Positions 1-9,344 of a DNA stretch of 47,108 nucleotides are shown here, piece after piece. A program made the translations under genes and the position numbers. Under the pieces are notes generated by a model that made no database searches, was not told where the DNA came from, and worked only from the letters and a program-made list of their open reading frames with translations. Origin of the DNA: Pseudomonas syringae pv. cilantro (GTDB lineage Bacteria; Pseudomonadota; Gammaproteobacteria; Pseudomonadales; Pseudomonadaceae); contig NZ_LGLN01000006.1 in NCBI RefSeq assembly GCF_001293775.1, positions 21,960 through 69,067 on the forward strand, in the 5' to 3' direction. Position 1 is the first letter of the stretch. Each line of letters begins with the position of its first letter.

Positions 1-18
1 CGACTGAACTACCGCTGC
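1..18 (-). tRNA. tRNA-Asp, 5' end only (cut by window edge)
   Basis: Read on the minus strand, these bases give GCAGCGGTAGTTCAGTCG. This fits the acceptor 5' strand and start of the D arm of proteobacterial tRNA-Asp. The anticodon lies outside the window, so the identity rests on resemblance to remembered Pseudomonas tRNA-Asp and on its usual position just downstream of tRNA-Val. Confidence 0.7.
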
Positions 19-40
19 GCATTGTGTGCTGTTTGCTGCA

Positions 41-70
41 TTTGAAAGCCCTCCTACTTCAGCTTTCAAA
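41..70 (-). other. Stem-loop in the tRNA-Val/tRNA-Asp spacer
   Basis: TTTGAAAGC at 41-49 pairs perfectly with GCTTTCAAA at 62-70 around a 12-nt loop. It lies in the 60-nt spacer between the two tRNAs and would form in the joint precursor. A role in RNase E/P processing of the dicistronic tRNA is an inference. Confidence 0.5.
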
Positions 71-78
71 CTCAACGA

Positions 79-154
79 TGGTGGGTGATGACGGGATCGA
101 ACCGCCGACCCGCTGCTTGTAAGGCAGCTGCTCTCCCAGCTGAGCTAATCACCC
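79..154 (-). tRNA. tRNA-Val(TAC)
   Basis: A 76-nt cloverleaf with the 3' CCA encoded. It starts GGGTGATTAGCTCAG, has the anticodon loop CTTACAA (anticodon TAC, reading GUA) and the T arm GGTTCGATCCC. The acceptor stem GGGTGAT pairs with ATCACCC. It is transcribed with tRNA-Asp from the promoter just upstream. Confidence 0.95.
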
Positions 155-175
155 TTTGCTTCGTTGAGGCCGCGA

Positions 176-204
176 AATTTACGCACCTAACGAACCTAAG
201 TCAA
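176..204 (-). promoter_or_regulatory. Sigma-70 promoter of the tRNA-Val/tRNA-Asp operon
   Basis: On the minus strand TTGACT (199-204) is followed after 17 nt by TAAATT (176-181). A GC-rich discriminator (TCGCGGC) lies before the expected start near 169, as is typical of stable-RNA promoters under stringent control. A/T tracts just upstream (about 208-230) look like an UP element. Confidence 0.75.
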
Positions 205-303
205 TAGCCTGATTGAAGTTTTTTAAAAAACCGCCTCAATCGAAAATCCCTTACCACACATCAAAAGCACCGCACAGAGCCAATATCGACCCATCGCCGG
301 AAA

Positions 304-1110
304 CTACTCGGCATACACCATCTTTCTGGTCATCCCGCCGTCGACAACGAATTCCTGGCCGGTGACAAAACCTGCATTGCGCGACAGCAACCAGGCCACC
401 ATTGCCGCAACGTCTTCCACCGTCCCGACCCTGCCCGCAGGGTGCTGGGCGTGATCGGTCTCGGAAAGCGGCTCGGCGCGACGCAGAGAAGGATCGCGCG
501 CGTCGATCCAGCCAGGGCTGACCGCGTTGACCCGAATCTCAGGCCCGAGACTGATTGCCAATGCATGCGTCAGGGCCGTCAGACCGCCCTTGCTGGCCGC
601 ATAAGCTTCTGTATCTGGCTCGGACTGCCTGGCACGCGTGGACGTCAGGTTGACGATACTGCCGCAATGCGCACGCAAGTAAGGCGCGCAGTGCTTGGCC
701 AGCAGCATCGGACCACTCAGATTGACCGCCAGCACCCGATTCCAGTGCGACAGTTCCAGGCTTTCCAGCGTGGTGTTGTGCGGATCGGCAACCGCCGCGT
801 TGCACACCAGCGCATCCAGCCGCCCGAACTTCCTGAGCACTTCGGCTACGCCTTGCGCCACCTGCTCTTCACTGGCAACGTCCATGCCGATGAACAAGGC
901 ATTTTCACCCAGCACAGTTGCAACCTTCGCACCCCGGGCACGATCCAGATCGGTCAGGACCACTTGCCAGCCCTCGGCAATCAGCCAGGCGGCAATGCCC
1001 AGACCGATGCCGCGAGCGGCACCGGTCACCAGCGCAACGCGACCATTGTGGGTGCCCGCAAATTTCAGCGCCCACTCCTGACCTGCTTCTGCGCTCATCG
1101 GGTCACTCAC
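304..1110 (-). CDS. SDR-family NAD(P)-dependent oxidoreductase
   Basis: A classical short-chain dehydrogenase of 268 residues. The nucleotide-binding motif TGAARGIG is at about residues 29-36, NAA near 104-106, and the catalytic Ser157, Tyr170 and Lys174 are in LTSTRA and YAASK. Near the C terminus is the VVDGGMT segment typical of the family. The substrate cannot be read from the sequence. The GTG start at 1110 overlaps the metZ stop (GTGA); an in-frame ATG at 1098 is an alternative start that loses four residues. The position directly downstream of metZ is the same as that of PA3106 in P. aeruginosa (from memory), so co-transcription with metZ is likely. Confidence 0.9.
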   Translation of the reverse strand: MSDPMSAEAGQEWALKFAGTHNGRVALVTGAARGIGLGIAAWLIAEGWQVVLTDLDRARGAKVATVLGENALFIGMDVASEEQVAQGVAEVLRKFGRLDALVCNAAVADPHNTTLESLELSHWNRVLAVNLSGPMLLAKHCAPYLRAHCGSIVNLTSTRARQSEPDTEAYAASKGGLTALTHALAISLGPEIRVNAVSPGWIDARDPSLRRAEPLSETDHAQHPAGRVGTVEDVAAMVAWLLSRNAGFVTGQEFVVDGGMTRKMVYAE

Positions 1111-2318
1111 AACGCAGCCAGGCCACGCGCAAGGTCAGCCTGAAGGTCAGCGACGTCTTCAAGGCCTACCGCCACGCGGATCAGGCTGTCACGAATCCCG
1201 GCCGCTTCACGCTCTTGCGGCGCCAGACGGCCATGCGAAGTGGTGCTCGGGTGGGTGATAGTGGTTTTGCTGTCGCCCAGATTGGCGGTGATCGAGATCA
1301 GGCGTGTAGCATCGATAAAGCGCCATGCGCCGTCCTTGCCACCCTTGACCTCAAAGCTCACGACCGCACCGAAGCCCTTTTGCTGACGCTGGGCCAGCTC
1401 GTGCTGCGGATGGCTCTTGAGCCCGGCGTAGTGGACCTTTTCGATACCGTCCTGCTGCTCCAGCCACTCGGCCAGTGCCTGTGCATTGGCGCAATGAGCG
1501 CGCATGCGCAGGTTCAGGGTTTCGAGGCCTTTAAGGAAGATCCAGGCATTGAACGGGCTCAGCGTCGGCCCGGCTGTGCGCAGGAAACCGACCACTTCTT
1601 TCATCTGCTCGCTGCGACCGGCAACCACACCGCCCATGCAACGCCCCTGGCCGTCGATGAACTTGGTCGCCGAATGCACGACGATGTCGGCACCCAGCAG
1701 CAGCGGCTGCTGCAAGGCCGGCGTGCAAAAGCAGTTATCGACGATCAGCATCGTGCCCTTGGCATGCGCGATCTCGGCCAGACCGGCGATGTCCACCAGC
1801 TCGGCCAGCGGGTTGGACGGCGATTCGACGAACAACATTTTCGTGTTGGACTTGATCGCCGCGTCCCAGCCGCCCAGATCAGCCAGTGGAACGTAATCCA
1901 CCTCGATGCCGAACCGCTTGAAATACTTGTCGAACAGGCTGATGGTCGAACCAAACACACTGCGCGACACCAGCACGTGGTCTCCCGCACTGCACAGGCT
2001 CATGACCACGGCCAGCGTCGCGGCCATGCCGGTGGCCGTGGCGACCGCCTGCTCGGCGCCCTCAAGCGCAGCAATACGCTCTTCGAAGGAGCGCACGGTC
2101 GGATTGGTGTAACGCGAGTAGACGTTGCCCGGCACCTCGCCGGCAAACCGCGCGGCAGCATCGGCAGCCGTGCGGAACACGTAGCTGGAAGTGAAGAACA
2201 TGGGGTCGCCATGTTCACCTTCCGGTGTGCGGTGCTGCCCGGCACGTACGGCGAGGGTATCGAAACCCACGCCTTCAAGGTCGCTGTCCAGCCGACCTGC
2301 ATCCCATTCCTGAGTCAT
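1107..2318 (-). CDS. metZ: O-succinylhomoserine sulfhydrylase
   Basis: A PLP enzyme of the Cys/Met metabolism family that makes homocysteine directly from O-succinylhomoserine and sulfide, as pseudomonads do for methionine synthesis. The 403 residues match the P. aeruginosa length. The Schiff-base lysine is in HSATKF (about K219), with the cofactor Asp in VDNCF (about D194) and the phosphate-binding YSRYTNPT near 67-74. The ATG at 2318 is chosen over a GTG three codons upstream because AAGGAG lies about 8 nt before it. The stop overlaps the SDR start and purF ends 20 nt upstream, so it is co-transcribed with purF. Confidence 0.95.
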   Translation of the reverse strand: MTQEWDAGRLDSDLEGVGFDTLAVRAGQHRTPEGEHGDPMFFTSSYVFRTAADAAARFAGEVPGNVYSRYTNPTVRSFEERIAALEGAEQAVATATGMAATLAVVMSLCSAGDHVLVSRSVFGSTISLFDKYFKRFGIEVDYVPLADLGGWDAAIKSNTKMLFVESPSNPLAELVDIAGLAEIAHAKGTMLIVDNCFCTPALQQPLLLGADIVVHSATKFIDGQGRCMGGVVAGRSEQMKEVVGFLRTAGPTLSPFNAWIFLKGLETLNLRMRAHCANAQALAEWLEQQDGIEKVHYAGLKSHPQHELAQRQQKGFGAVVSFEVKGGKDGAWRFIDATRLISITANLGDSKTTITHPSTTSHGRLAPQEREAAGIRDSLIRVAVGLEDVADLQADLARGLAAL

Positions 2319-2338
2319 GCCGCCCACTCCTTGTCCGA

Positions 2339-3847
2339 TTAGTTGTTGTACAGATCGATGATCGCGCTCACTGCCTGGGTCTTGACCTTGGAAGCGTCGT
2401 TACGCGCATGCTCGATCCGGTTCAGGTAGTGCTCGTCGATATCGCCCGTCACATACTTGCCGTCGAAGACCGAGCAATCAAAGTTGTCGATCTTGATTTT
2501 CTTGCTACCGCTGACTGCCTCGATCAGGTCGTTCAGATCCTGATAGACCAGCCAGTCGGCACCGATGAGGTCGGCCACGTCCTGAGTGGAACGGTTGTGA
2601 GCGATCAACTCGTGCGCACTCGGCATATCGATGCCGTAGACGTTGGGGTAACGCACTGCCGGGGCAGCCGAGCAGAAGTAGACATTCTTGGCACCGGCTT
2701 CGCGGGCCATCTGAATGATCTGCTTGCAGGTGGTGCCGCGAACGATCGAGTCATCCACCAGCATGACGTTTTTACCGCGGAATTCCAGCTCGATGGCGTT
2801 GAGCTTCTGACGCACGGATTTCTTGCGCGCAGCCTGACCCGGCATGATGAAGGTACGGCCGATGTAACGGTTTTTGACGAACCCTTCGCGGAACTTGACG
2901 CCGAGGTGATTGGCCAGCTCAAGTGCAGCGGTGCGGCTGGTGTCCGGAATCGGGATGACCACGTCGATGTCGTGATCCGGACGCTCGCGCAGGATCTTGT
3001 CGGCCAGCTTCTCGCCCATGCGCAGGCGCGCTTTATAGACAGAGATGCCGTCGATGATCGAATCCGGACGCGCCAGATAGACGTGCTCGAAGATGCACGG
3101 CGCGTATTTCGGGTTGGCAGCGCACTGACGGGTAAACAGCTTGCCGTCTTCCGTGATGTAAACCGCTTCGCCCGGTGCCAGATCGCGGATCAGGGTAAAA
3201 CCCAGCACGTCCAGCGAGACGCTTTCCGAGGCGATCATGTACTCGACGCCCTCGTCGGTGTGACGCTGGCCGAACACGATGGGACGGATGGCGTCCGGAT
3301 CGCGGAAGCCGACGATGCCATAACCGGTGATCATCGCTACAACGGCATAACCGCCACGGCAGCGATGGTGCACGTCGGTCACGGCGGCGAAGATGTCCTC
3401 TTCGGTCGGCTGCAATTTGCCGCGCACGGCAAGTTCGTGGGCGAAGACGTTAAGCAGCACTTCCGAATCGGAATTGGTGTTCACATGGCGCAGGTCGGAT
3501 TCGTAAATCTCCTTGGCCAGTTGCTCGACGTTGGTCAGATTGCCGTTGTGCGCCAACGTGATGCCGTAAGGCGAGTTGACGTAAAACGGCTGGGCTTCGG
3601 CCGAAGTCGAACTGCCCGCAGTGGGATAACGCACATGGCCGATGCCCATGTGCCCGACCAGACGCTGCATATGGCGTTGATGAAACACATCACGCACCAG
3701 CCCGTTGTCCTTGCGCAGAAATAACCGGCCGTCATGGCTGGTTACGATACCGGCAGCGTCCTGGCCGCGGTGCTGGAGGACGGTAAGCGCGTCATACAGC
3801 GCCTGATTGACGTTCGACTTGCCGACGATACCGACGATGCCACACAT
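2339..3847 (-). CDS. purF: Amidophosphoribosyltransferase
   Basis: First committed enzyme of de novo purine synthesis: it transfers glutamine amide nitrogen to PRPP. The start at 3847 exposes MCGIVG, so Cys2 becomes the N-terminal nucleophile of the glutaminase domain, and AGGGG precedes the ATG. The PRPP motif [13 protein letters not shown] lies at about residues 360-370 in the C-terminal phosphoribosyltransferase domain. Length is 502 residues, normal for the family. cvpA lies 10 nt upstream, the same cvpA-purF pair as in E. coli, where it is PurR-regulated. No PurR box was identified here. Confidence 0.97.
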   Translation of the reverse strand: MCGIVGIVGKSNVNQALYDALTVLQHRGQDAAGIVTSHDGRLFLRKDNGLVRDVFHQRHMQRLVGHMGIGHVRYPTAGSSTSAEAQPFYVNSPYGITLAHNGNLTNVEQLAKEIYESDLRHVNTNSDSEVLLNVFAHELAVRGKLQPTEEDIFAAVTDVHHRCRGGYAVVAMITGYGIVGFRDPDAIRPIVFGQRHTDEGVEYMIASESVSLDVLGFTLIRDLAPGEAVYITEDGKLFTRQCAANPKYAPCIFEHVYLARPDSIIDGISVYKARLRMGEKLADKILRERPDHDIDVVIPIPDTSRTAALELANHLGVKFREGFVKNRYIGRTFIMPGQAARKKSVRQKLNAIELEFRGKNVMLVDDSIVRGTTCKQIIQMAREAGAKNVYFCSAAPAVRYPNVYGIDMPSAHELIAHNRSTQDVADLIGADWLVYQDLNDLIEAVSGSKKIKIDNFDCSVFDGKYVTGDIDEHYLNRIEHARNDASKVKTQAVSAIIDLYNN

Positions 3848-3857
3848 GCCACAACCC

Positions 3858-4445
3858 CTACTTAGTGGAACTGGATTTACCGAACACATCCTGCGGTGGT
3901 GTAGACGGCAGGATCTGTTCCTTGAACGGCAAATCAGCGGGTACGCTGATGCCGCTGGCAAGCCACTTGCTGGACATCCCGAGAATCAGGTTTTTCGACC
4001 AGTCAGCGACCATGAGAAATTGCGGCACCAGCCTCGACTGCTGCCACCATTGATCCTGTTGCACCGGCCCGAGGCTCAACAGCCCCACCGCTACAACGAC
4101 AAGCAGACCTCCGCGCGCTGCGCCGAAGACCATGCCGAGAAAACGATCGGTCCCGGAAAGCCCGGTGACGCGAATCAGTTCGCCAATAAGAAAGTTGACC
4201 ATGGCGCCCACCAGCAAGGTGGCGACGAAAAGGATGGTGCAGCTCGCGATGACGCGGGCCGAAGGTGTTTCTATGTAATTGACCAGATACTGCGACAGCC
4301 CCGCGCCAAACATCCAGGCTACTACACCTGCAATGATCCACGTCGTCAACGACAGTGCTTCTTTGACGAAGCCGCGTTTCAGACTGATCAGGGCGGAGAT
4401 GGCGACAATTCCCAGAATTGCCCAGTCAACCGGAGTAAATGGCAC
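3858..4445 (-). CDS. cvpA: CvpA-family inner-membrane protein
   Basis: 195 residues, from a GTG start, with about four hydrophobic segments in the first 125 residues (for example [39 protein letters not shown] and [13 protein letters not shown]) and a soluble tail. It has the family pattern WAILGI...KRGFVKE and [12 protein letters not shown]. CvpA is linked to colicin V production and envelope stress tolerance in E. coli, with unknown biochemistry. It is placed between dedD and purF as in E. coli. Confidence 0.92.
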   Translation of the reverse strand: MPFTPVDWAILGIVAISALISLKRGFVKEALSLTTWIIAGVVAWMFGAGLSQYLVNYIETPSARVIASCTILFVATLLVGAMVNFLIGELIRVTGLSGTDRFLGMVFGAARGGLLVVVAVGLLSLGPVQQDQWWQQSRLVPQFLMVADWSKNLILGMSSKWLASGISVPADLPFKEQILPSTPPQDVFGKSSSTK

Positions 4446-4496
4446 GTTGCAGCCTGCAGACAGATAAGGCGGCGCATTTTAGCAGAGCGCCCGCCT

Positions 4497-4519
4497 GCCG
4501 GTAAGCAGCGATTACCGGC
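4497..4519 (-). other. Stem-loop between dedD and cvpA
   Basis: GCCGGTAA (4497-4504) pairs with TTACCGGC (4512-4519) around a 7-nt loop in the 118-nt spacer. There is no T tract directly after it on either strand, so an mRNA-stability or processing role is more likely than strong termination (inference). Confidence 0.45.
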
Positions 4520-4563
4520 GAAAGGCATTTTACTTCACTGCAGCCGCACGAGGCGCCGGACGG

Positions 4564-5238
4564 TCAGCCACGCTCGGGCTGAAAGCGCACGACAATACCT
4601 TTGAGCTTCTGCTGCTTGTCCAGCTGATCACGCAGACGATCGGCCTCGGCACGTTCGATCAACGGCCCGACGAACACCCGGTTCACGCCATCAGATGTAC
4701 GGATGTAGGCATTGTAGCCCTGAGTGCGCAAGGTTTTTTGCAGGTTATCGGCATTGGCGCGATTGGACATGCTCGCCAACTGCACCGACCAACTGATCGA
4801 CAGGCCGTTGGCATCAACGCCAGCCGGTGCGGCAGGCTTGGCGGGAGCGGCCGGTGCGGGCGCCGGAGCAGACGGCGCTGCTGCCGGTGCGGGCTTGACC
4901 ACCGGTTTCTGTGCGGGTGCCGAAGCTACAGGCGGCGCTGACTGGGCGGGTGTCGCCTGGTAGGGTGCCGGGGCGATCGGCATCGCGGGTGGTTGATTGC
5001 TCGCCGTGTCGTCGCCGGGAACCGGTTCCTGAGGCAATACCTGCGGTTCCGGGACAGGAACAGGATCGACGCGCACCTGTGACGTCGCCGGAGCCTGAGG
5101 TGCCGAAGGCGCTTCGACCTGCACGTGACGCGTTTCATCTTCACGCGTAAAAAGCATGGGCAGAAAGATGACCGCCACAGCGATCAACACCAGCGCTCCA
5201 ACCATCCGCTGCTTGACTACGTTATCCAGCAAAGCCAT
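4564..5238 (-). CDS. dedD: SPOR-domain cell-division protein (DedD type)
   Basis: 224 residues. A short cytoplasmic N terminus is followed by one membrane segment (GALVLIAVAVIFLPMLF, about 13-29), a long Pro/Ala/Val-rich periplasmic linker, and a C-terminal SPOR domain from SWSVQLASM to VVRFQPERG (about residues 148-224). SPOR domains bind denuded septal glycan; DedD helps constriction in E. coli. The start ATG at 5238 is preceded by GAGGAA, and its first 17 nt overlap the end of folC. The order folC-dedD-cvpA-purF is the same as in E. coli. Confidence 0.88.
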   Translation of the reverse strand: MALLDNVVKQRMVGALVLIAVAVIFLPMLFTREDETRHVQVEAPSAPQAPATSQVRVDPVPVPEPQVLPQEPVPGDDTASNQPPAMPIAPAPYQATPAQSAPPVASAPAQKPVVKPAPAAAPSAPAPAPAAPAKPAAPAGVDANGLSISWSVQLASMSNRANADNLQKTLRTQGYNAYIRTSDGVNRVFVGPLIERAEADRLRDQLDKQQKLKGIVVRFQPERG

Positions 5239-6526
5239 TTGCAGCTTCCTCGTCGGTGTGCAGGGCCAGCCATTCAAGGGCCTCGGCAACACAGTAAAAA
5301 GATCCGAACAGCAGAATTTCATCATCGGCTGTGGCGTGCGCGCACTGAGCCTCCAATGCCAGCGCAATACTCTGATAGGACGTCACGCAAGCGCCAAGGT
5401 TCTGCAAAGCCGCCTGCAACTCTTCGGCAGGCCTGCTGCGCGGAGTAGGCAGCGGCGTGACGGCCCATTCGTCGATGACGGGCACCAGGGGAGCGACCAC
5501 GCCTGTAAGGTCCTTGTCACTCAGCAGACCGAACACGGCGTAGCGCTTGCCGACAACCGGGAGCTGCGTCAGACGCTGGTGCAGAAACTGCGCGGCATGC
5601 GGATTGTGGCCCACGTCCAGAAGCAGATTGAGGCGCTTGCCCTGCCAGTGGACGATGCGGCGATCAAGCCGCCCGGCAAGCCGCGTGCGGGCCAGCACTT
5701 GCCCAAGCGCGGCGGACTCCAGCGGATAGCCCAACAGGGCATACAACTGGAGGGCCAGCGCAGCATTCTGCATGGGCAAGTCGAGCAACGGCAGACCCCG
5801 CAGCTCAACCTGTTCGCCATGCGCAACGCCGCGCCAGGCCCAGCTGTCCGGACCCACGGTCAGGTCGAAATCCGCGCCGCGCAGCAATAGCGGGCAGCCC
5901 AGTTCACGGGCTTTCTCCAGCAGCGGCGCGGGTGGAGCCGGATCACCGCACAGCGCGGGGCGTGCAGACCGAAAAATACCGGCTTTTTCGAACGCAACCG
6001 ATTCGCGGCTATCGCCCAGCCACTCGGAATGATCGACACCGATGCTGGTCACCAGCGCGAAATCCGCGTCAATCAGGTTCACCGCGTCCAGACGGCCACC
6101 CAGGCCAACTTCCAGTACCACGGCGTCAAGCTGAGCCTGCTCGAATAGCCAGAAGGCTGCCAGCGTGCCCATTTCGAAATACGTCAGGGTGACGCCATCA
6201 CGCGCTGCCTCGACAGCTGCAAAGGCTTCGCACAACTCGGTATCGGTCGCTTCGACACCCTGAACCTTTACCCGCTCGTTGTAGCGAACCAGATGCGGCG
6301 AGCTGTAAACCCCGGTTTTCAGCCCTTGGGCTTGCAGCAACGCGGCGATAAAAGCGCAGGTCGAGCCTTTGCCATTGGTGCCGGTGACAGTGATGACCCT
6401 GGGTGCAGGCCTGGTCAGGCCCAACTGTTGCGCTACCTGTCGCAAGCGATCCAGCCCCATGTCGATGGCCGACGGATGCAGTTGCTCCAGATAGGCGAGC
6501 CAGTCGCCCAGGGTTGCAGGGGTCAT
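5222..6526 (-). CDS. folC: Dihydrofolate synthase / folylpolyglutamate synthase
   Basis: A Mur-ligase-type ATPase that adds glutamate to dihydropteroate and then to folates. The P-loop TGTNGKGST is near residues 47-55. The family segments [13 protein letters not shown] and [14 protein letters not shown] follow, with the ATP-site DVGHNPHA in the C-terminal domain. 434 residues is normal for a bifunctional FolC. Its ATG overlaps the accD stop as ATGA, and its 3' end overlaps dedD, so translation is coupled on both sides. Confidence 0.96.
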   Translation of the reverse strand: MTPATLGDWLAYLEQLHPSAIDMGLDRLRQVAQQLGLTRPAPRVITVTGTNGKGSTCAFIAALLQAQGLKTGVYSSPHLVRYNERVKVQGVEATDTELCEAFAAVEAARDGVTLTYFEMGTLAAFWLFEQAQLDAVVLEVGLGGRLDAVNLIDADFALVTSIGVDHSEWLGDSRESVAFEKAGIFRSARPALCGDPAPPAPLLEKARELGCPLLLRGADFDLTVGPDSWAWRGVAHGEQVELRGLPLLDLPMQNAALALQLYALLGYPLESAALGQVLARTRLAGRLDRRIVHWQGKRLNLLLDVGHNPHAAQFLHQRLTQLPVVGKRYAVFGLLSDKDLTGVVAPLVPVIDEWAVTPLPTPRSRPAEELQAALQNLGACVTSYQSIALALEAQCAHATADDEILLFGSFYCVAEALEWLALHTDEEAANGFAG

Positions 6527-7443
6527 ATCGAGGCCGGAGCTGGCGGTACGACGATCGGCTCGATGACAGGCGCAACGAAGCGCGGCGTAGGCAGGTTCAT
6601 CATCTGTGCCAACAGGTTGCCCAGACGTGGACGAAGCTCGCTGCGTGCGATGATCATGTCGATGGCGCCATGATCCAGCAGGAATTCGCTGCGCTGGAAG
6701 CCTTCAGGCAGCTTCTCGCGAACGGTCTGTTCGATGACGCGAGGACCGGCGAAACCGATCAGCGCCTTGGGCTCGGCAACGATAACGTCACCCAGCATCG
6801 CCAGACTCGCAGAGACGCCGCCGTAGACCGGATCGGTGAGCACGGAAATGAATGGCAGCCCCTCTTCGCGAAGACGCGCCAGCACTGCGGAAGTCTTGGC
6901 CATTTGCATCAGCGAGATCAGGGCTTCCTGCATGCGCGCACCACCGGATGCAGCGAAACAGATCATCGGGCAGCGATTTTCCAGTGCGTAGTTGGCGGCA
7001 CGTACGAAACGCTCGCCGACAATGGCGCCCATCGAACCGCCCATGAAAGAGAACTCGAACGCCGCTGCGACCACCGGCATGCCGAGCAGGGTGCCGCTCA
7101 TCGAGATCAGCGCGTCTTTCTCGCCGGTCTGCTTCTGGGCTGCGGTCAGGCGGTCCTTGTATTTCTTGCCGTCACGAAATTTCAGACGATCGACCGGCTC
7201 CAGGTCAGCGCCCAGTTCGGCACGACCTTCGACATCGAGAAAGATGTTCAGACGCGCGCGCGCGCCGATACGCATGTGGTGGTTGCACTTGGGGCAGACG
7301 TCCAGGGTCTTTTCCAGTTCAGGGCGATAGAGCACCGCTTCGCAGGATGGGCATTTGTGCCAAAGACCTTCAGGAACCGAGCTTTTCTTGACCTCGGAAC
7401 GCATGATCGATGGGATCAGTTTGTCTACCAACCAGTTGCTCAT
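6523..7443 (-). CDS. accD: Acetyl-CoA carboxylase carboxyltransferase subunit beta
   Basis: Transfers the carboxyl group from biotin to acetyl-CoA to give malonyl-CoA, together with AccA. The N-terminal four-Cys zinc ribbon (CPSC...CPKC, about residues 29-51) and the crotonase-like carboxyltransferase core ([20 protein letters not shown]) are both present. 306 residues. It is the first gene of an accD-folC-dedD-cvpA-purF run, coupled to folC by ATGA. Confidence 0.97.
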   Translation of the reverse strand: MSNWLVDKLIPSIMRSEVKKSSVPEGLWHKCPSCEAVLYRPELEKTLDVCPKCNHHMRIGARARLNIFLDVEGRAELGADLEPVDRLKFRDGKKYKDRLTAAQKQTGEKDALISMSGTLLGMPVVAAAFEFSFMGGSMGAIVGERFVRAANYALENRCPMICFAASGGARMQEALISLMQMAKTSAVLARLREEGLPFISVLTDPVYGGVSASLAMLGDVIVAEPKALIGFAGPRVIEQTVREKLPEGFQRSEFLLDHGAIDMIIARSELRPRLGNLLAQMMNLPTPRFVAPVIEPIVVPPAPASI

Positions 7444-7691
7444 GCTTTATCTCTCCAGTACCGGTGTGGCTCGAACGGCTGACAATCACACGTCAGTCGC
7501 ATGCCCTCGGGTAAATTCTTATGGACGATGATGAAGGGGCAGCGGGCGACCCATGGCCTGACCTGCACACCCTTCAGCCCGGTTTTCATAACAACGACGG
7601 TGCACACTGGCACCCTCGCCTACTTGATTCGACCCGCATCTGTAGCGTCGGGAACAGGCTTATGGACGGCGGCCGAAGCGCAACCGTCACA
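7444..7691. other. Non-coding spacer between trpF and accD
   Basis: 248 bp with no convincing gene. A plus-strand frame crosses it but has no ribosome-binding site or recognisable protein. It should hold the accD promoter, but no clear -35/-10 pair could be assigned. Confidence 0.4.
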
Positions 7692-8312
7692 TCAGACGCC
7701 CTGCACCGCGCTCATGAACGCCAGGATCTTTTCGCGATCCTTGATACCCTTGCTCTTTTCCACTCCGCCGCTGACGTCCACCGCATAGGGCCGGACCTGA
7801 GCAATGGCCTGAGCCACGTTGGCCGAGGTCAGCCCGCCCGCCAGAATGACCGGCTTGTCCAGATCGTCCGGAATCAGCGCCCAGTCAAAGGTTTCGCCAG
7901 TGCCGCCAGGGACGCCTTCGACGTAGGTGTCGAGCAGCACACCCCGCGCATTGCGATAGGCGCGGCAGGCCAGGGCAATGTCGTCACCCGCCTTGACCCG
8001 CAAGGCCTTGATGTAAGGGCGATGATAACCGTCACATTCTTCTGGCGTTTCATCGCCATGAAACTGCAGCAGATCCAGCGCGACAGCCTCCAGCGTTTCG
8101 TTGAGCTCGCAGCGACTGGCATTGACGAACAGGCCGACGGTGGTCACGAACGGCGGCAAGGCCGCAATGATCGCGCGCGCCTGCTGGATCGTCACCGCGC
8201 GCGGGCTTCTGGGGTAAAACACCAGGCCAATGGCGTCAGCTCCCGCCTCGACGGCGGCCAGAGCATCTTCTATGCGGGTAATCCCGCAGATCTTGCTGCG
8301 AACGGCTGACAT
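7692..8312 (-). CDS. trpF: Phosphoribosylanthranilate isomerase
   Basis: Catalyses the Amadori rearrangement in tryptophan synthesis. A (beta/alpha)8 protein of 206 residues with the general-base Cys in KICGITR (about Cys9), the general-acid Asp in LLDTYVEG, and the C-terminal phosphate-binding DVSGGVE. Unlinked to other trp genes, as is usual in Pseudomonas, and sits between truA and accD. truA ends 61 nt upstream. Confidence 0.96.
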   Translation of the reverse strand: MSAVRSKICGITRIEDALAAVEAGADAIGLVFYPRSPRAVTIQQARAIIAALPPFVTTVGLFVNASRCELNETLEAVALDLLQFHGDETPEECDGYHRPYIKALRVKAGDDIALACRAYRNARGVLLDTYVEGVPGGTGETFDWALIPDDLDKPVILAGGLTSANVAQAIAQVRPYAVDVSGGVEKSKGIKDREKILAFMSAVQGV

Positions 8313-8373
8313 ATGGTGGAAAACCTCAGTCCTTGCGGAAAGTCCCGGATGTTAGCAAATGCTGTTCAGGTCG

Positions 8374-9228
8374 TCAGCCGTCAAGTTCTGCAAAGCCTGT
8401 AAGAAAGTGCGGACCAATGTAGCGGTCCGGCAGCGGAAACTCGTCGCGATACTCCACCTGAACCAGATACAGCCCGTAAGGATGGGCCGTCACGCCGCCA
8501 GTACGCCGCACCTTGCTCTCCAGTACCTCACGCGCCCATTCGACCGGCCTTTCACCCGCACCAATGGTCATCAGAACGCCAGCGATATTGCGCACCATGT
8601 GGTGCAGAAAGGCATTGGCGCGCACGTCGATCACAATCATCTTGCCGTGACGAGTCACGCGCAGGTGATGCAATTGTTTGACCGGCGACTTGGCCTGGCA
8701 CTGACCGGCGCGAAAGGCGCTGAAGTCATGAGTCCCCACCAGATGCGTGGCGGCCTGCGCCATCCGCTCCACGTCCAGCGGACGATGATTCCAGGTGATT
8801 TCCTGATTCAGATGCGCCGGACGGATCTGATCGTTGTAAATCACATAGCGGTAGCGACGGGCGATGGCCTTGAAGCGCGCATGAAAGGTCGCGGGCATGA
8901 CCCGCGCCCAGCTCACGCTGATGTCATGCGGCAGGTTGATATTTGCGCCCATGACCCAGGCTTTCAGTGAGCGCTCTGCCTGAGTATCGAAATGCACCAC
9001 CTGCCCGCAGGCATGCACGCCCGCGTCGGTACGCCCGGCACACATCAGCGAGACGGGCGACGCAGCCACTTTCGAAAGCGCGTCTTCGAGGGTTTCCTGC
9101 ACGGTCAGCACACCGGACGCCTGCCGTTGCCAGCCGCAATAGCGCGAGCCCTTGTACTCCACGCCCAGCGCGATTCGGGAAAAGCCCTCAGCCGCCATCT
9201 CGGCAGCCGGGTTATCTATGTTCGCCAA
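8374..9228 (-). CDS. truA: tRNA pseudouridine(38-40) synthase
   Basis: Converts U38-U40 of the tRNA anticodon arm to pseudouridine. The catalytic Asp is in AGRTDAGVHA (about residues 63-72), and the conserved RRYRYVIYN and FLHHMVRNIAG segments follow. The longest frame begins with TTG at 9228 (284 residues); the first ATG is at 9198 (MAAEGFSRIALG, 274 residues). Neither has a strong Shine-Dalgarno sequence, so the start is uncertain. Confidence 0.94.
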   Translation of the reverse strand: MANIDNPAAEMAAEGFSRIALGVEYKGSRYCGWQRQASGVLTVQETLEDALSKVAASPVSLMCAGRTDAGVHACGQVVHFDTQAERSLKAWVMGANINLPHDISVSWARVMPATFHARFKAIARRYRYVIYNDQIRPAHLNQEITWNHRPLDVERMAQAATHLVGTHDFSAFRAGQCQAKSPVKQLHHLRVTRHGKMIVIDVRANAFLHHMVRNIAGVLMTIGAGERPVEWAREVLESKVRRTGGVTAHPYGLYLVQVEYRDEFPLPDRYIGPHFLTGFAELDG

Positions 9229-9300
9229 TGTGGAAGAGCCTGTCGGTTCGCGAAAAGTCGGCCATTATACGGTCGCAGAAAAAACACGCCAGGTGAAAGG

Positions 9301-9326
9301 CCAACGGCCGCATAAGCGGCCGTTGG
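9301..9326 (-). terminator. GC-rich stem-loop after fimV
   Basis: CCAACGGCCGC (9301-9311) pairs perfectly with GCGGCCGTTGG (9316-9326) around ATAA, 19 nt past the fimV stop. On the minus strand a T6 run comes only about 16 nt later, so this is an imperfect intrinsic terminator or a 3'-end stability hairpin. Confidence 0.6.
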
Positions 9327-9344
9327 CAGGTTGGCAGGCTTGAG

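Noticed and set aside
918..2342. 474-residue plus-strand frame opposite the SDR gene and metZ
   Set aside because: Antisense shadow of two well-supported genes.
2225..3724. 499-residue plus-strand frame opposite purF
   Set aside because: Lies wholly antisense to purF and metZ, has no ribosome-binding site and no family pattern; a by-product of high GC codon bias.
7501..7788. 95-residue plus-strand frame between accD and trpF
   Set aside because: No ribosome-binding site, runs into trpF antisense and resembles no protein.
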